Assembly (NCBI RefSeq): GCF_022601875.1
Contig: NZ_JAKVIP010000004.1
Location: forward strand, 98,338 to 162,337
DNA: 64,000 bases
Source: Chryseobacterium sp. SSA4.19
GTDB lineage: Bacteria > Bacteroidota > Bacteroidia > Flavobacteriales > Weeksellaceae
Reading direction: 5' to 3'
Shown here: piece by piece, positions 51,388 through 59,349 of the stretch
Numbering within the stretch: position 1 is the stretch's first letter
Layout: every line of letters begins with the position of its first letter
The notes under the pieces: generated by a model
Databases searched by the model: none
What the model was told of the DNA's origin: nothing
Seen by the model: only the letters and a program-made list of their open reading frames with translations
Translations under genes and position numbers: made by a program

Positions 51388-52275
51388 TTATTTTCCTGAA
51401 ATCGCTTTTAGAATAATCGGCTCAAGATTGGATGGCAGGTCGGCAGATTTGATCTGATAGTGCTTGATCTTCATTTCTTTAAACCAGTTTTCCCAGTATT
51501 CTTTGATAACGGCTTCTTCGAAAGGATTCCCTTTTTCAGGGTTGATACCGAGAACAATGACTTCCAGGTTGTCTAAATCATCATTAGCTTTAATAAAACC
51601 TAAACCTTTATCCTGAATTTTTGTTTTAAAATCGGAAGAATTAAGTCTTAATGATTTTATTAATTCTGGCGTAAGATATGAAGTCATTTTGCCTTCAGAA
51701 AACTTGGAATCTTTGTGATAAATGTAGCCATCTGTTAAGATGAAAAGGAGGTTTCGGTAATTCTCTTTGATACAATAATCTTTTACCTGATTCTTGAAAA
51801 ATCCCCAGATATCTGAGCCAACATATTGCTTATCTTTTATAGCAGACTGATAGATTTGTAAAGGTAAGGAGGAATATTTTTTATCAACCAGATTAATATT
51901 ATCTTTTGTCGTGGTTTTATCGAAAAAGACCTTCAATTCTTTTGTGAGTTCATTCATCTTCGGATCGGAAGGTTCCGGGTTGAAAAAAACCTGCATCTGG
52001 TCATTGAGCTGAATTACTCTTTTTGTTTTGATGTGATCTAAAAATCCTTTATTTATTGATTTAATATATTCTACATCACGCTGGAAATATTCCATAGTTG
52101 GATTGGCATTTTTTTCGGGATCAATCCTATCCGAGAGATCAATCAGAATACTTACATTTAAATTTTTCAAATTAGTGGTGTTGGCAGGAGCCGAGATTCC
52201 CTGAATCTGTTCTTTAGGTTTTCCACACTGAATGAAAAGTGCAGAAAAGATTAAAAAATAAATTATTTTTTTCAT
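51388..52275 (-). CDS. Putative vWA-like lipoprotein
   Basis: 295 residues. Signal with lipobox LFIQCGKPK (Cys at residue 17). NLNVSILIDLSDRID (about residues 38-52) resembles the first strand and DxS loop of a von Willebrand A domain, and NLLFILTDGYIY (about 178-189) the strand bearing TDG, although the third metal-ligand position is not clear. So a vWA-type adhesion or scaffold domain is likely but not certain. Last gene of the operon; 9 bases after the membrane protein gene. With the TerB-like gene two positions upstream it forms a vWA/TerB pairing seen in Ter-type stress systems. Confidence 0.65.
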   Translation of the reverse strand: MKKIIYFLIFSALFIQCGKPKEQIQGISAPANTTNLKNLNVSILIDLSDRIDPEKNANPTMEYFQRDVEYIKSINKGFLDHIKTKRVIQLNDQMQVFFNPEPSDPKMNELTKELKVFFDKTTTKDNINLVDKKYSSLPLQIYQSAIKDKQYVGSDIWGFFKNQVKDYCIKENYRNLLFILTDGYIYHKDSKFSEGKMTSYLTPELIKSLRLNSSDFKTKIQDKGLGFIKANDDLDNLEVIVLGINPEKGNPFEEAVIKEYWENWFKEMKIKHYQIKSADLPSNLEPIILKAISGK

Positions 52276-52284
52276 ATCAGTTTT

Positions 52285-53616
52285 TTATAGAATAGACATA
52301 TAAACGGTATTCTGACTATCTGCACTGGCACCAACTTTCTTGAGATTAGCATGGTACCTTTCCATACATTCTTCAATTAATTTCTGAGAATGGATTCTTT
52401 CATTAATATTGGTGATCCAGCCCTGCATATACTCTGATGCATACAGTCTATAGTCTTTTGTAGGAATAATAGTACCGTCAATGATATTCTGAAGTTCTTC
52501 AATTCTGCCTTTTGCTTTCGCAACCATTTCCTTAATACTTCCAATACCTGTTCGGGTTTCGTCTCTTTGTTTTTCATGATCTTTGATTTTTTCCTCATAA
52601 ATTAAAATATCTTTCTGCCTTTTTGTTTGTTCATGTTTAATCTTATCTTTTTCTTTATGCTCTTTCATCACAAAATCGAAAACGAGACCCCAGATAATGT
52701 ACACAATAAATCCTGCGAAGATAATTCCCCAAAACTGATTTTTTGTAAAGGCTATTGAAAGGTCAAAGGGAGAAGAGCTGAAGGTTTTGTTCAATTCATA
52801 TAGTTTTGATTCAATTTCATATGCCAAAATCGCATCAAAAGCAAATGTTATAATGAAGAGCAAGGCAACTTTGGAGTAATTGACAAAATTTTTATTCTCG
52901 CCAAACATATGAATCAGATATCCCAATCCTAAAAAAACAAATGGGATTAATGTGACAAAAGCTCCTTCCAGCGCTCCTTCATCCCAGGCTTTATTAAAAG
53001 CCTGTGCATCCAAAACATTCTGAATGATATTTCCGTTTGTATCAAAACTTTTAAAGAAAGCTGAATAAGAGGTAGAAATATAAAAAGTAAAAAGATACAA
53101 AGTGATTGGAATTAAAATAATTAAACCGATCCAAAATTTTGTAGAGGCACCTTTGGTCGCTTTAACATTATAAATTTCAGGATTTCTGGGAAGATCATTT
53201 ATTTCTAATTTTATTTTTTCAATTTTATCCTGGATAGCCTCAATATTCTCCCCAATATTTTTTAATTGTTCTTCTTTGTTATCTAAAGAAACGGTCAATC
53301 CTTTAATTTCAGTTTCCTTATTTTTTTGCTCATTAAGATAAGGTTCTTTTAATTTTTTCTGCTTTTCCACAAATTCTTTTTCTTCATTTTGAAATCTGGA
53401 ATAAATGGCATCAAGACAAATGGATAAAGCGGTATGGTTTCCGTTGTTTCTGGTGCTGTCTCTGTAGCCATTTTCATGATAGCTTCTCTTCCTGCTTTCT
53501 TCACTCGATTCAGAATTGGGTTCGATATCAAACCTTACAGTGTCATCTTTCGGATCATCAATGGGCACAGGCTTTAATTGAAAAAGGTTTTTAATATTGG
53601 TTTTTATAGTGTTCAT
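52285..53616 (-). CDS. Coiled-coil membrane protein, function unknown
   Basis: 443 residues. An N-terminal polar segment is followed by a long coiled coil (about 70-140, Glu/Lys/Gln/Ile pattern), four membrane helices between about 160 and 320 (IGLIILIPITLYLF, FVTLIPFVFLGLGYLI, VALLFIITFAFDAILAY, GIIFAGFIVYIIWGLVF), and a second coiled coil (about 320-375). The C-terminal ~65 residues contain NERIHSQKLIEECMERYHAN. No family recognised. The form suggests a membrane scaffold. Only 2 bases separate it from the TerB-like gene upstream. Confidence 0.75.
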   Translation of the reverse strand: MNTIKTNIKNLFQLKPVPIDDPKDDTVRFDIEPNSESSEESRKRSYHENGYRDSTRNNGNHTALSICLDAIYSRFQNEEKEFVEKQKKLKEPYLNEQKNKETEIKGLTVSLDNKEEQLKNIGENIEAIQDKIEKIKLEINDLPRNPEIYNVKATKGASTKFWIGLIILIPITLYLFTFYISTSYSAFFKSFDTNGNIIQNVLDAQAFNKAWDEGALEGAFVTLIPFVFLGLGYLIHMFGENKNFVNYSKVALLFIITFAFDAILAYEIESKLYELNKTFSSSPFDLSIAFTKNQFWGIIFAGFIVYIIWGLVFDFVMKEHKEKDKIKHEQTKRQKDILIYEEKIKDHEKQRDETRTGIGSIKEMVAKAKGRIEELQNIIDGTIIPTKDYRLYASEYMQGWITNINERIHSQKLIEECMERYHANLKKVGASADSQNTVYMSIL

Positions 53617-53618
53617 GG

Positions 53619-54029
53619 TTAATCAATTTTTAAATCATTAAGAATGTCAGTTTTTGTTTTTCCCTGTTTTACAGCTTCAATAAAATAATCTGCAATATCT
53701 TTCACATTTTCCTCTACAAAACCAAACATTGCAATGTATTTTTTCAATGCGGTATATTCGTTTTCAGAAACAACTCCGTCTGCCCAGATCATTACCGTGA
53801 GGTCAAACAGATATTCTACTTTTTCTTCAATTGTCTCGGGAACTAATAATTTTGAATTGATAGGATTCAAAAGAATTTCATCCAGCTTTTTTTGCGGGAT
53901 TCCTCTTTCTTCTGCTGATTTATAAAGCATTTTAAGTTCCAAAGGGCTGAAGTCATCATCACAGATTGCCATTTGGTATAATCTTAAGAAATGAGCTTTA
54001 AGGTTTTCAGGTATTTGTATTGTTTCCAT
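53619..54029 (-). CDS. TerB-like protein
   Basis: 136 residues, all helical. The paired acidic-loop pattern of TerB is visible twice: AICDDDFSPLELKMLYKSAE and MIWADGVVSENEYTALKKYI. TerB-type domains occur in tellurite-resistance and phage- or stress-response operons, and bind metal through such acidic loops. Here it is soluble and stands alone. It lies 6 bases after the DUF6804 gene and 2 bases before the coiled-coil membrane protein gene, its probable partner. Confidence 0.75.
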   Translation of the reverse strand: METIQIPENLKAHFLRLYQMAICDDDFSPLELKMLYKSAEERGIPQKKLDEILLNPINSKLLVPETIEEKVEYLFDLTVMIWADGVVSENEYTALKKYIAMFGFVEENVKDIADYFIEAVKQGKTKTDILNDLKID

Positions 54030-54035
54030 GTTATT

Positions 54036-54398
54036 TTATTTGATTATTCTGTCTCTTGTTTTAGGAATTTCCTGATGTTTAACATCAATGATTTCGGGTT
54101 CTTCTGCTTTCTTTTTCGGGATCAGGGTATAGAAATAATATAAGAACAAAAGCCCGACAATAATATCTATGATTAACCAAAATGGCTTTAAATAAAGATA
54201 AATCGGAATAACCGGATTAAATATTACAAAAATGAGTAAGAACGTAATAAGCCAAAAACTCCTGCTTCTGAATTCATTAACAATGATTATCAATGCCATA
54301 AACGAAACTAAGATTCTGAGAAATGTGTAGTATCCGTAAGGCAGTTCAAAAATGCTGATGAAACAGAGAAGTGCGGCGATTATGATGAAGTATTTCAT
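54036..54398 (-). CDS. DUF6804-like small membrane protein
   Basis: 120 residues with three to four membrane helices and a charged cytoplasmic tail (PKKKAEEPEIIDVKHQE). ELPYGYYTFLRILV and FNPVIPIYLYLKPFWLIID are, as I recall, the typical DUF6804 blocks. Function unknown. Inside the eight-gene operon. Confidence 0.65.
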   Translation of the reverse strand: MKYFIIIAALLCFISIFELPYGYYTFLRILVSFMALIIIVNEFRSRSFWLITFLLIFVIFNPVIPIYLYLKPFWLIIDIIVGLLFLYYFYTLIPKKKAEEPEIIDVKHQEIPKTRDRIIK

Positions 54399-54431
54399 GG
54401 TTAAGTTTTTATCAGGCTTTTGAAAATTAAT

Positions 54432-54743
54432 TTAGTTACAGCCAGAACAGTAAGATCTGTCTACATATTTTTTACTGCTTCCTGAGTAATAATAGCATCC
54501 ACCTCTTGGCCCAACATTTAAAGGATATCCGTTATATGTACAGCCTTTGTTTTGAGAGTATGACCTTGATTTTCTTGCCTTACTCCTTTTGCTTTTTCTG
54601 CTTTTTTTTACACTTGCTCTCTTTTTCTTTCCTTTTTTTGCAAAAAATTCTGTTGTAGAAGAAGCATTGTCTGTTGATGCTGAAATGTTTGCCGGTAATA
54701 ATAAGCCTAAACTTAATAGGCTTGTAAATAGTAGTTTTTTCAT
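54432..54743 (-). CDS. Secreted basic protein with PBCV-type adaptor motif
   Basis: 103 residues. A signal peptide (about residues 1-22), a Lys/Arg/Ser-rich stretch (about 35-62), then a ~40-residue C-terminal module with GPRGGCYYYSGSSKKYVD and four cysteines. The GPRGG-YY-KKYV pattern is that of the PBCV-specific basic adaptor domain, first described in chlorella viruses. The function is unknown; binding of DNA, wall polymer or another anionic partner fits the charge. About 33-50 bases separate it from its operon neighbours. Confidence 0.7.
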   Translation of the reverse strand: MKKLLFTSLLSLGLLLPANISASTDNASSTTEFFAKKGKKKRASVKKSRKSKRSKARKSRSYSQNKGCTYNGYPLNVGPRGGCYYYSGSSKKYVDRSYCSGCN

Positions 54744-54793
54744 GATAATTTTTTTTTAAATGTTAAGTTGATTATCCTCTATGAATAATTGCG

Positions 54794-55147
54794 TCATTCA
54801 ATGCGGATACAATTTTTTTTAATATAATCTCTGTCTTTTGATACAATGCTGTTTGCTTCTCCTGCATTGGTGCTAATTCTTACTGCAAATTCATTTTTAA
54901 TGGAGACAATTAATAATATCCCCAAAATGATAAGTATCAGCCCAATCCAAAAAATATCTCCAGAAAAAAGGAATGGGATTCCGAAAAGGACCATTAAAAT
55001 AGGCACAATTCTGCTTTTTTCAATTTCAAAAATATGTACTGAGGAAATATTTCTCATAGCATAAGTTTTTGATTGCGTAATAAATCTTGATTGGGTAACT
55101 GTAACAGTTCCATCTTGATAGAATTGAGTTTCAGTTTGATTTTCCAT
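54794..55147 (-). CDS. DUF6232-family membrane protein
   Basis: 117 residues. N-terminal FYQDGTVTVTQSRFITQSKT and TYAMRNISSVHIFE form the beta-rich part of DUF6232; two membrane helices (about 48-82) follow, then a short C-terminal domain. Function unknown. It is 7 bases downstream of the HsdR-N-like gene in the operon. Confidence 0.75.
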   Translation of the reverse strand: MENQTETQFYQDGTVTVTQSRFITQSKTYAMRNISSVHIFEIEKSRIVPILMVLFGIPFLFSGDIFWIGLILIILGILLIVSIKNEFAVRISTNAGEANSIVSKDRDYIKKNCIRIE

Positions 55148-55154
55148 AGTATAT

Positions 55155-56225
55155 TTAATTATAATTTTCTAAAGTCTGATGCAGTTGATTTCTGTAACTA
55201 TAAATTTCATCAAGGCTGTTTAATAAAATTTTCTCTCCGGCATCTTTTCCATTTTGGAAGGTTTCCAGATATTTATTTGCCGTGTTAAAATGCAGTCTGC
55301 AAAGAGGTTTCCTGTTATTATCATCCAATAAAATCCCGAAATAGGAAAGGGTATCCCGGTAGGCAATTCTTGAAGAAGGAATCTTTTCCCTTAAAATTGC
55401 CTTGACAATCTGAAAGCCTTCCAGCTCCTCTTCTGTCGTTACGATTTTAGAGTCCGTGTTTTCATCAACGGGCTGTGCCGGTTTTGCGGCATCATCCTGC
55501 TTTTCGATCTGTTCATTGATGCTTAAAGCCGATTTTAATCTGAAGCTGATGGATTCATTAATAGAAGTAGTTAAGGCTTTTTTGGTATATTCTTTAAAAG
55601 GAACCATTCTATTGGCGGTAATCGACTTTTCAAAAAACCGGCTCACTAAAAGTCTGACCAATTCATCGGAAGGGTTTTCAATTTCTTTTTCAAACTCTTT
55701 TCTGATGGCTTTAATGTATTTAAGGGCTTCGGCAGAATCCAGGATTTCCTCAAGATTGTAATCCTTTTTGGTGAACTTTTCCAGGATTTTAATGGAACTG
55801 TCTTTAAGATCTTCAATATTAATGGTGAAAAAAGGTTTTTCATCCATGATATTGGGCTTCTCAAGATCAGTGTAAAAATTATAGACAATCCCATTCGTTA
55901 AAACTCCGAATCTCGTTTTCGAAACATGATAGTATCGGTGGAGTTGGGAATTATGGGCATCGGCACTTTCTTTCCAGTGCTTGCATTCAATAATAAAAAT
56001 CGGATTGTCATTATGGCGGATTACATAATCCACCTTTTCTCCTTTCTTGGTCCCGATATCACAAATGTGTTCGGGAATTACTTCTGTAGGATTAAAGATG
56101 TCGTAACCTAAAATCTGGATAAAGGGCATGACGAATGCATTTTTAGTCGCTTCTTCTGTCCCGATCTGGTCTTTTAATCCGATCACTTTTTGATGCAGTT
56201 GCTCAAGTTTGATTTTAAGATCCAT
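55155..56225 (-). CDS. Orphan HsdR N-terminal-type nuclease-like protein
   Basis: 356 residues. Residues about 20-130 match the N-terminal nuclease domain of type I restriction HsdR subunits: EEATKNAFVMPFIQILGYD, then KVDYVI with D66 and FIIECKHW with E80 and K82, a complete PD-(D/E)xK site. The helicase motor of HsdR and any HsdM/HsdS gene are absent. The C-terminal ~150 residues (EEELEGFQIVKAILRE, YRDTLSYFGILLDD) form a second small domain seen in other stand-alone proteins of this type. It may be a nuclease or an inactive nucleic-acid-binding relative. It is the second gene of the operon. Confidence 0.8.
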   Translation of the reverse strand: MDLKIKLEQLHQKVIGLKDQIGTEEATKNAFVMPFIQILGYDIFNPTEVIPEHICDIGTKKGEKVDYVIRHNDNPIFIIECKHWKESADAHNSQLHRYYHVSKTRFGVLTNGIVYNFYTDLEKPNIMDEKPFFTINIEDLKDSSIKILEKFTKKDYNLEEILDSAEALKYIKAIRKEFEKEIENPSDELVRLLVSRFFEKSITANRMVPFKEYTKKALTTSINESISFRLKSALSINEQIEKQDDAAKPAQPVDENTDSKIVTTEEELEGFQIVKAILREKIPSSRIAYRDTLSYFGILLDDNNRKPLCRLHFNTANKYLETFQNGKDAGEKILLNSLDEIYSYRNQLHQTLENYN

Positions 56226-56230
56226 GGTAA

Positions 56231-56569
56231 CTAATTCTTAATGGTTTGATCAATGGTTTCTGCTGAAGAAGCATTGGACTTTACCGAGTGAATCCCGTTT
56301 TCCATCGCTGTTTTTGAACTGTACAGCTGGCTTTTTCCGATAATTTCTCCATTCCGGGCTTTCAGAACAAAATATTCTTTACCGTTAACCGCTGTCCTTT
56401 TGTCATACCTGGAATCATCCTGTGAATTAACCTTTACGGATTCAATTCCTTTTTGGCAGGATGCTTTCTGAACATAGCCTTCGCTGATTAAAATAATTTC
56501 GCCGTTTCCGGCCTTTAGATTGAATTGATACTCATGATTGACCCTCTGAGTAATGGTGAATTTTCCCAT
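56231..56569 (-). CDS. YegP-family protein (two DUF1508 repeats)
   Basis: 112 residues with two DUF1508 repeats of ~45 residues each: YQFNLKAGNGEIILISEGY...CQKGIESVK and YFVLKARNGEIIGKSQLYS...ENGIHSVK. YegP-type proteins are small, soluble and of unknown function, often stress-linked. First gene of the eight-gene operon; its promoter carries the TTACGG-CCGTAA operator. Confidence 0.92.
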   Translation of the reverse strand: MGKFTITQRVNHEYQFNLKAGNGEIILISEGYVQKASCQKGIESVKVNSQDDSRYDKRTAVNGKEYFVLKARNGEIIGKSQLYSSKTAMENGIHSVKSNASSAETIDQTIKN

Positions 56570-56590
56570 GATTGTTTTGTTTTAACACTC

Positions 56591-56598
56591 CAAAAGTA
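56591..56598 (-). promoter_or_regulatory. Promoter -7 box of the yegP-to-vWA operon
   Basis: TACTTTTG on the minus strand, exact TAnnTTTG, 22 bases before the yegP-like ATG. The operator at 56620-56635 begins 37 bases upstream of it. Confidence 0.6.
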
Positions 56599-56619
56599 TA
56601 ACCCTTTAAAATCCAATCA

Positions 56620-56635
56620 TTACGGGAATCCGTAA
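56620..56635 (-). promoter_or_regulatory. Shared operator, copy 1
   Basis: On the minus strand TTACGGATTCCCGTAATGA; the first 16 bases are a perfect 6-bp inverted repeat (TTACGG/CCGTAA, 4-base spacer). The same sequence, differing only in the two central bases, precedes the gene at 59706. The position 37 bases upstream of the -7 box suits an activator. Confidence 0.65.
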
Positions 56636-56648
56636 AACCGGCAAAAAA

Positions 56649-56679
56649 CAAAAAAAACCTTTCAAAAAAATGAAAGGTT
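56649..56679 (-). terminator. Terminator of the kinase-regulator operon
   Basis: 9-bp stem AACCTTTCA/TGAAAGGTT with an A6 loop. On the minus strand it is followed by a T-run (TTTTTTTGTTTTTTG). It separates the two-component genes from the eight-gene operon. Confidence 0.85.
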
Positions 56680-56703
56680 AAGTTTAATTTGGAACAAATC
56701 AGT

Positions 56704-57369
56704 TTAAATAATTCCGATGTCTTTGCAGAATGCCACCAGCTGCTCATTGCTGTTGACTTCAAGGTCTTCTTTCAGGCTGTTTAATCTTTTTTCAATGCTG
56801 CTTAGGCTGGAAGGCCTGATATTCCGTTCTTCAAGCTGGGCAGGAATATTTTTCTGAAGGATTCCTTTTGAAAGCAAGGATACCAGAGTAATATCATAAG
56901 TGGAAAATTCATAATTGTTAAATTTTCTCATCTCCTGTTTAAGATCGAAGGACAGATAATTTTCATTGATATACACAGAAGCAATCGACTTTTTTAATTC
57001 TTTAGAATCATTTCTGGCTTTGCGGACATAGCCGTTAATGTGATAATCGGTAAAAAGAGAGTTGATCACTCCTGTTTTATGTTCTCCTGAGAATACAATA
57101 ACTTTGATGAAAGGCTGAAATTCACGGATTTCCTGGATAAGTTCCTGCCCGGTTTTTATTTTCTGTTCGCGGTGGTCTTCTTCAAAAGAAAGGTCGGTAA
57201 TAAGGAGATCGTAAGGCGAATTTTCCCGAATGGATTTCTGTATCTTGGAGAGCGCATCATCGCAGTAATATACATAATCCACGGTTGGTATGTTGAGGTC
57301 TTCTAGGGTTTTCTGAACGGAATAACTTCCCATTTCATGGTCTTCGGCGATTAAAATTTTTTTGAACAT
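56704..57369 (-). CDS. Response regulator with LuxR-like C-terminal domain
   Basis: 221 residues. Receiver domain: acidic pocket E9-D10, phospho-acceptor D59 (LLITDLSF), VIVFSGEH and the conserved Lys in NGYVRKARND. The C-terminal ~70 residues (STYDITLVSLLSKGILQKNI to the end) align in pattern with a LuxR/GerE helix-turn-helix (lengthened turn, final LVAFCKDIGI), although the sequence is divergent. It is the second gene after the TPR kinase and its candidate target operon starts just downstream. It likely binds the TTACGG-CCGTAA sites (inference). Confidence 0.85.
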   Translation of the reverse strand: MFKKILIAEDHEMGSYSVQKTLEDLNIPTVDYVYYCDDALSKIQKSIRENSPYDLLITDLSFEEDHREQKIKTGQELIQEIREFQPFIKVIVFSGEHKTGVINSLFTDYHINGYVRKARNDSKELKKSIASVYINENYLSFDLKQEMRKFNNYEFSTYDITLVSLLSKGILQKNIPAQLEERNIRPSSLSSIEKRLNSLKEDLEVNSNEQLVAFCKDIGII

Positions 57370-57380
57370 TAGTATAGTTT

Positions 57381-59021
57381 TTAAGAAACAGGAAATGAAA
57401 TGGTAATTTTCAGTCCTTTTTCGGTTGCGGTGTCAAAAATAATTTTTCCGTTGATGCTTTCAATACGGGAAACCGTAGACGATAGCCCATTTTTATACAT
57501 AACATCTCCGGAAATACCAATTCCGGTATCTGCGTAAAATATGGAGATAGTATTGTTTTCTCTTTCAAACCTGAAAACTACGCGGTCTGCCTGGCTGTGT
57601 TTTTTCATGTTCACCAAAAGCTCCCGGACAATTTGATACACTTCTTCCTGAGCCGCAGGATTTATCTCTTTCCAGATTTCTTTTTCGTTTCCTGCAACAT
57701 AAGTATTGACCCTTTCATTTTTAAAAGATCCGATCAGTTCTGAAATCTTTTCGCTGAACTCTTTTTCCTCACCGGCTTTTTCATAAGAAAGATCCCTGGA
57801 TTTTTCATAAACGTATTCCAGTTCATCGAGTGCTTTATCCCTGTCAAAATATTCCTGGTTTTCAATCTTAGTCATCACCTGGTAAATCCCGTTAGCTACC
57901 ACGTCATGAACTTTCTTGGACATTTTGAGCTGGGTGTTTTTGACTTCGAGTTCCTTTTCCTGTTCAAGTCTTTTTTTTCTTTTTTTGTACCAGAAAATGC
58001 CGCCGATTATGAATAATGATAAAGCTCCTATGCCGATATTTCTGTACAATATATTAATTTCATTTTCTGCATTTTTCGACTTCATCTTTTCAACATCAAA
58101 TCTTATTAAAGCAAACTGATTCTTAGCTTTACTTCTTGAAATATAAATACTATCATTTAATTTCTGATATAGAATAAAATCTCTTTTTGAATTTTGAGGA
58201 TTTTCGGTAATTACAAGTTTTTGTAAGGCTTCAAGTTGATCATCAGGACTTTTAAGGCGTTTCGAAATGAGATATCTTTTATTTGCAAAAAATAATGCCG
58301 AATCTAATTGATTCTTGCTTATATAATAGTCAGCTAAATGTGCATAGCTTGAGTTTTGTCCCCATAAGTCATTGCCTCTTAATCTGATTTCTAATGATTT
58401 CTTTAATTCAGGAACAGGATTGTAAGTTGAGTTTTTCAACCATTTTGTCTTAGCCAAATTTGTGAGTGTTCTTGCATATTCTGCTTCATTTTTACTGATA
58501 TTTTTAAAGATTTGATTATATATTTTTAATGCTCCATCGTAATCTTTAATATCTTGAAGTGTTCTTGCTTTATTATTCAGATATATTCTAGTATCCAAAA
58601 TATTATTTGAAAATTTTATTGCAAGATTATAGAATTTCAGTGCGTTATCATAATCTTTTAAATTATATGAAGCGATTCCTAAATTATTATAATTAGATTT
58701 TATAAATTCATAATTTGATGGACTTCTTTTGTCAAAATAATTTGTTGCATCTAAAGATGTTTCTTGAGCTCCAAAGTAGTCTCCTTTTTCTGTTAAAATT
58801 ATACCGATATTTATCAAACTTTTACCAGCACCAATACTATCTCTATGGGCTAAAAAAAGATCTTTTGCTTTGTAAAAGTTTATTAGTGCTTTATCCGTAT
58901 CGCCTTTGTCTTTGAATTCCCAAGCTTTATTATAAAACAAATTCTCAGTAACCTCTTTTGGTTTCTGATTTTGAGAACAAGATAAAATGAATAGTAGAAT
59001 AATAAAATTAAATATTTTCAA
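57381..59021 (-). CDS. TPR-containing lipoprotein-like sensor histidine kinase
   Basis: 546 residues from a TTG start at 59021 (MKIFNFIILLF); no nearby ATG gives the signal sequence. A lipobox-like LSCSQ places a Cys near residue 16. Residues about 25-300 hold TPR repeats (KALINFYKAKDLFLAHRDS, ALKFYNLAIKFSNNI), then one membrane helix (about 328-345), a coiled coil, a HisKA_3-type helix with KKVHDVVANGIYQVM, and a HATPase with ELLVNMKKHS and YADTGIGISGD. The TPR half is clearly more AT-rich than the kinase half. It pairs with the regulator 11 bases downstream. Confidence 0.88.
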   Translation of the reverse strand: MKIFNFIILLFILSCSQNQKPKEVTENLFYNKAWEFKDKGDTDKALINFYKAKDLFLAHRDSIGAGKSLINIGIILTEKGDYFGAQETSLDATNYFDKRSPSNYEFIKSNYNNLGIASYNLKDYDNALKFYNLAIKFSNNILDTRIYLNNKARTLQDIKDYDGALKIYNQIFKNISKNEAEYARTLTNLAKTKWLKNSTYNPVPELKKSLEIRLRGNDLWGQNSSYAHLADYYISKNQLDSALFFANKRYLISKRLKSPDDQLEALQKLVITENPQNSKRDFILYQKLNDSIYISRSKAKNQFALIRFDVEKMKSKNAENEINILYRNIGIGALSLFIIGGIFWYKKRKKRLEQEKELEVKNTQLKMSKKVHDVVANGIYQVMTKIENQEYFDRDKALDELEYVYEKSRDLSYEKAGEEKEFSEKISELIGSFKNERVNTYVAGNEKEIWKEINPAAQEEVYQIVRELLVNMKKHSQADRVVFRFERENNTISIFYADTGIGISGDVMYKNGLSSTVSRIESINGKIIFDTATEKGLKITISFPVS

Positions 59022-59040
59022 AGTGATTAGTTTTAAACGA

Positions 59041-59080
59041 AATTAAAAAAAAATAAGCGAATAATTATATATTCGCTTAT
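59041..59080 (-). terminator. Terminator of the small Gly/Thr-rich gene
   Basis: 11-bp perfect stem ATAAGCGAATA/TATTCGCTTAT with a 6-base loop. On the minus strand a run of nine T residues follows. It lies between the mini-gene and the kinase gene. Confidence 0.9.
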
Positions 59081-59104
59081 CATAATAATTTATTGTTTTA
59101 TGAA

Positions 59105-59320
59105 TTATCTCGGAGGCGTCTGTCCAGTGTCACCTCCAGTATCTCCTTCTCCACCACTACCTCCGGTTCCCGGGTCAGTTCCTGTTATCGGATCAGTTCC
59201 GCCGCTCGGATTCAAAAGTTGAGTAGTTCCCTGCCCATTATTATTGTGATTACATGATGATGTATTGGCATTATTATGTCCGAATGCTAAACCTAATAGC
59301 ATTAAAAAGAATTGTATCAT
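59105..59320 (-). CDS. Small Gly/Thr/Pro-rich protein of unknown function
   Basis: 71 residues. A hydrophobic N-terminus (MIQFFLMLLGLAFG) may be a membrane anchor or signal; an Asn-rich part and then low-complexity SGGTDPITGTDPGTGGSGG lead to a polar end (TGQTPPR). No family recognised. Support comes from an ATG, a strong dedicated terminator just after the stop, and its position immediately upstream of a sensor kinase on the same strand. It could be a secreted peptide or a short surface protein; a spurious frame is still possible. Confidence 0.5.
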   Translation of the reverse strand: MIQFFLMLLGLAFGHNNANTSSCNHNNNGQGTTQLLNPSGGTDPITGTDPGTGGSGGEGDTGGDTGQTPPR

Positions 59321-59349
59321 TTTGTCAAAAAATTTATTGTTAAAGCATT

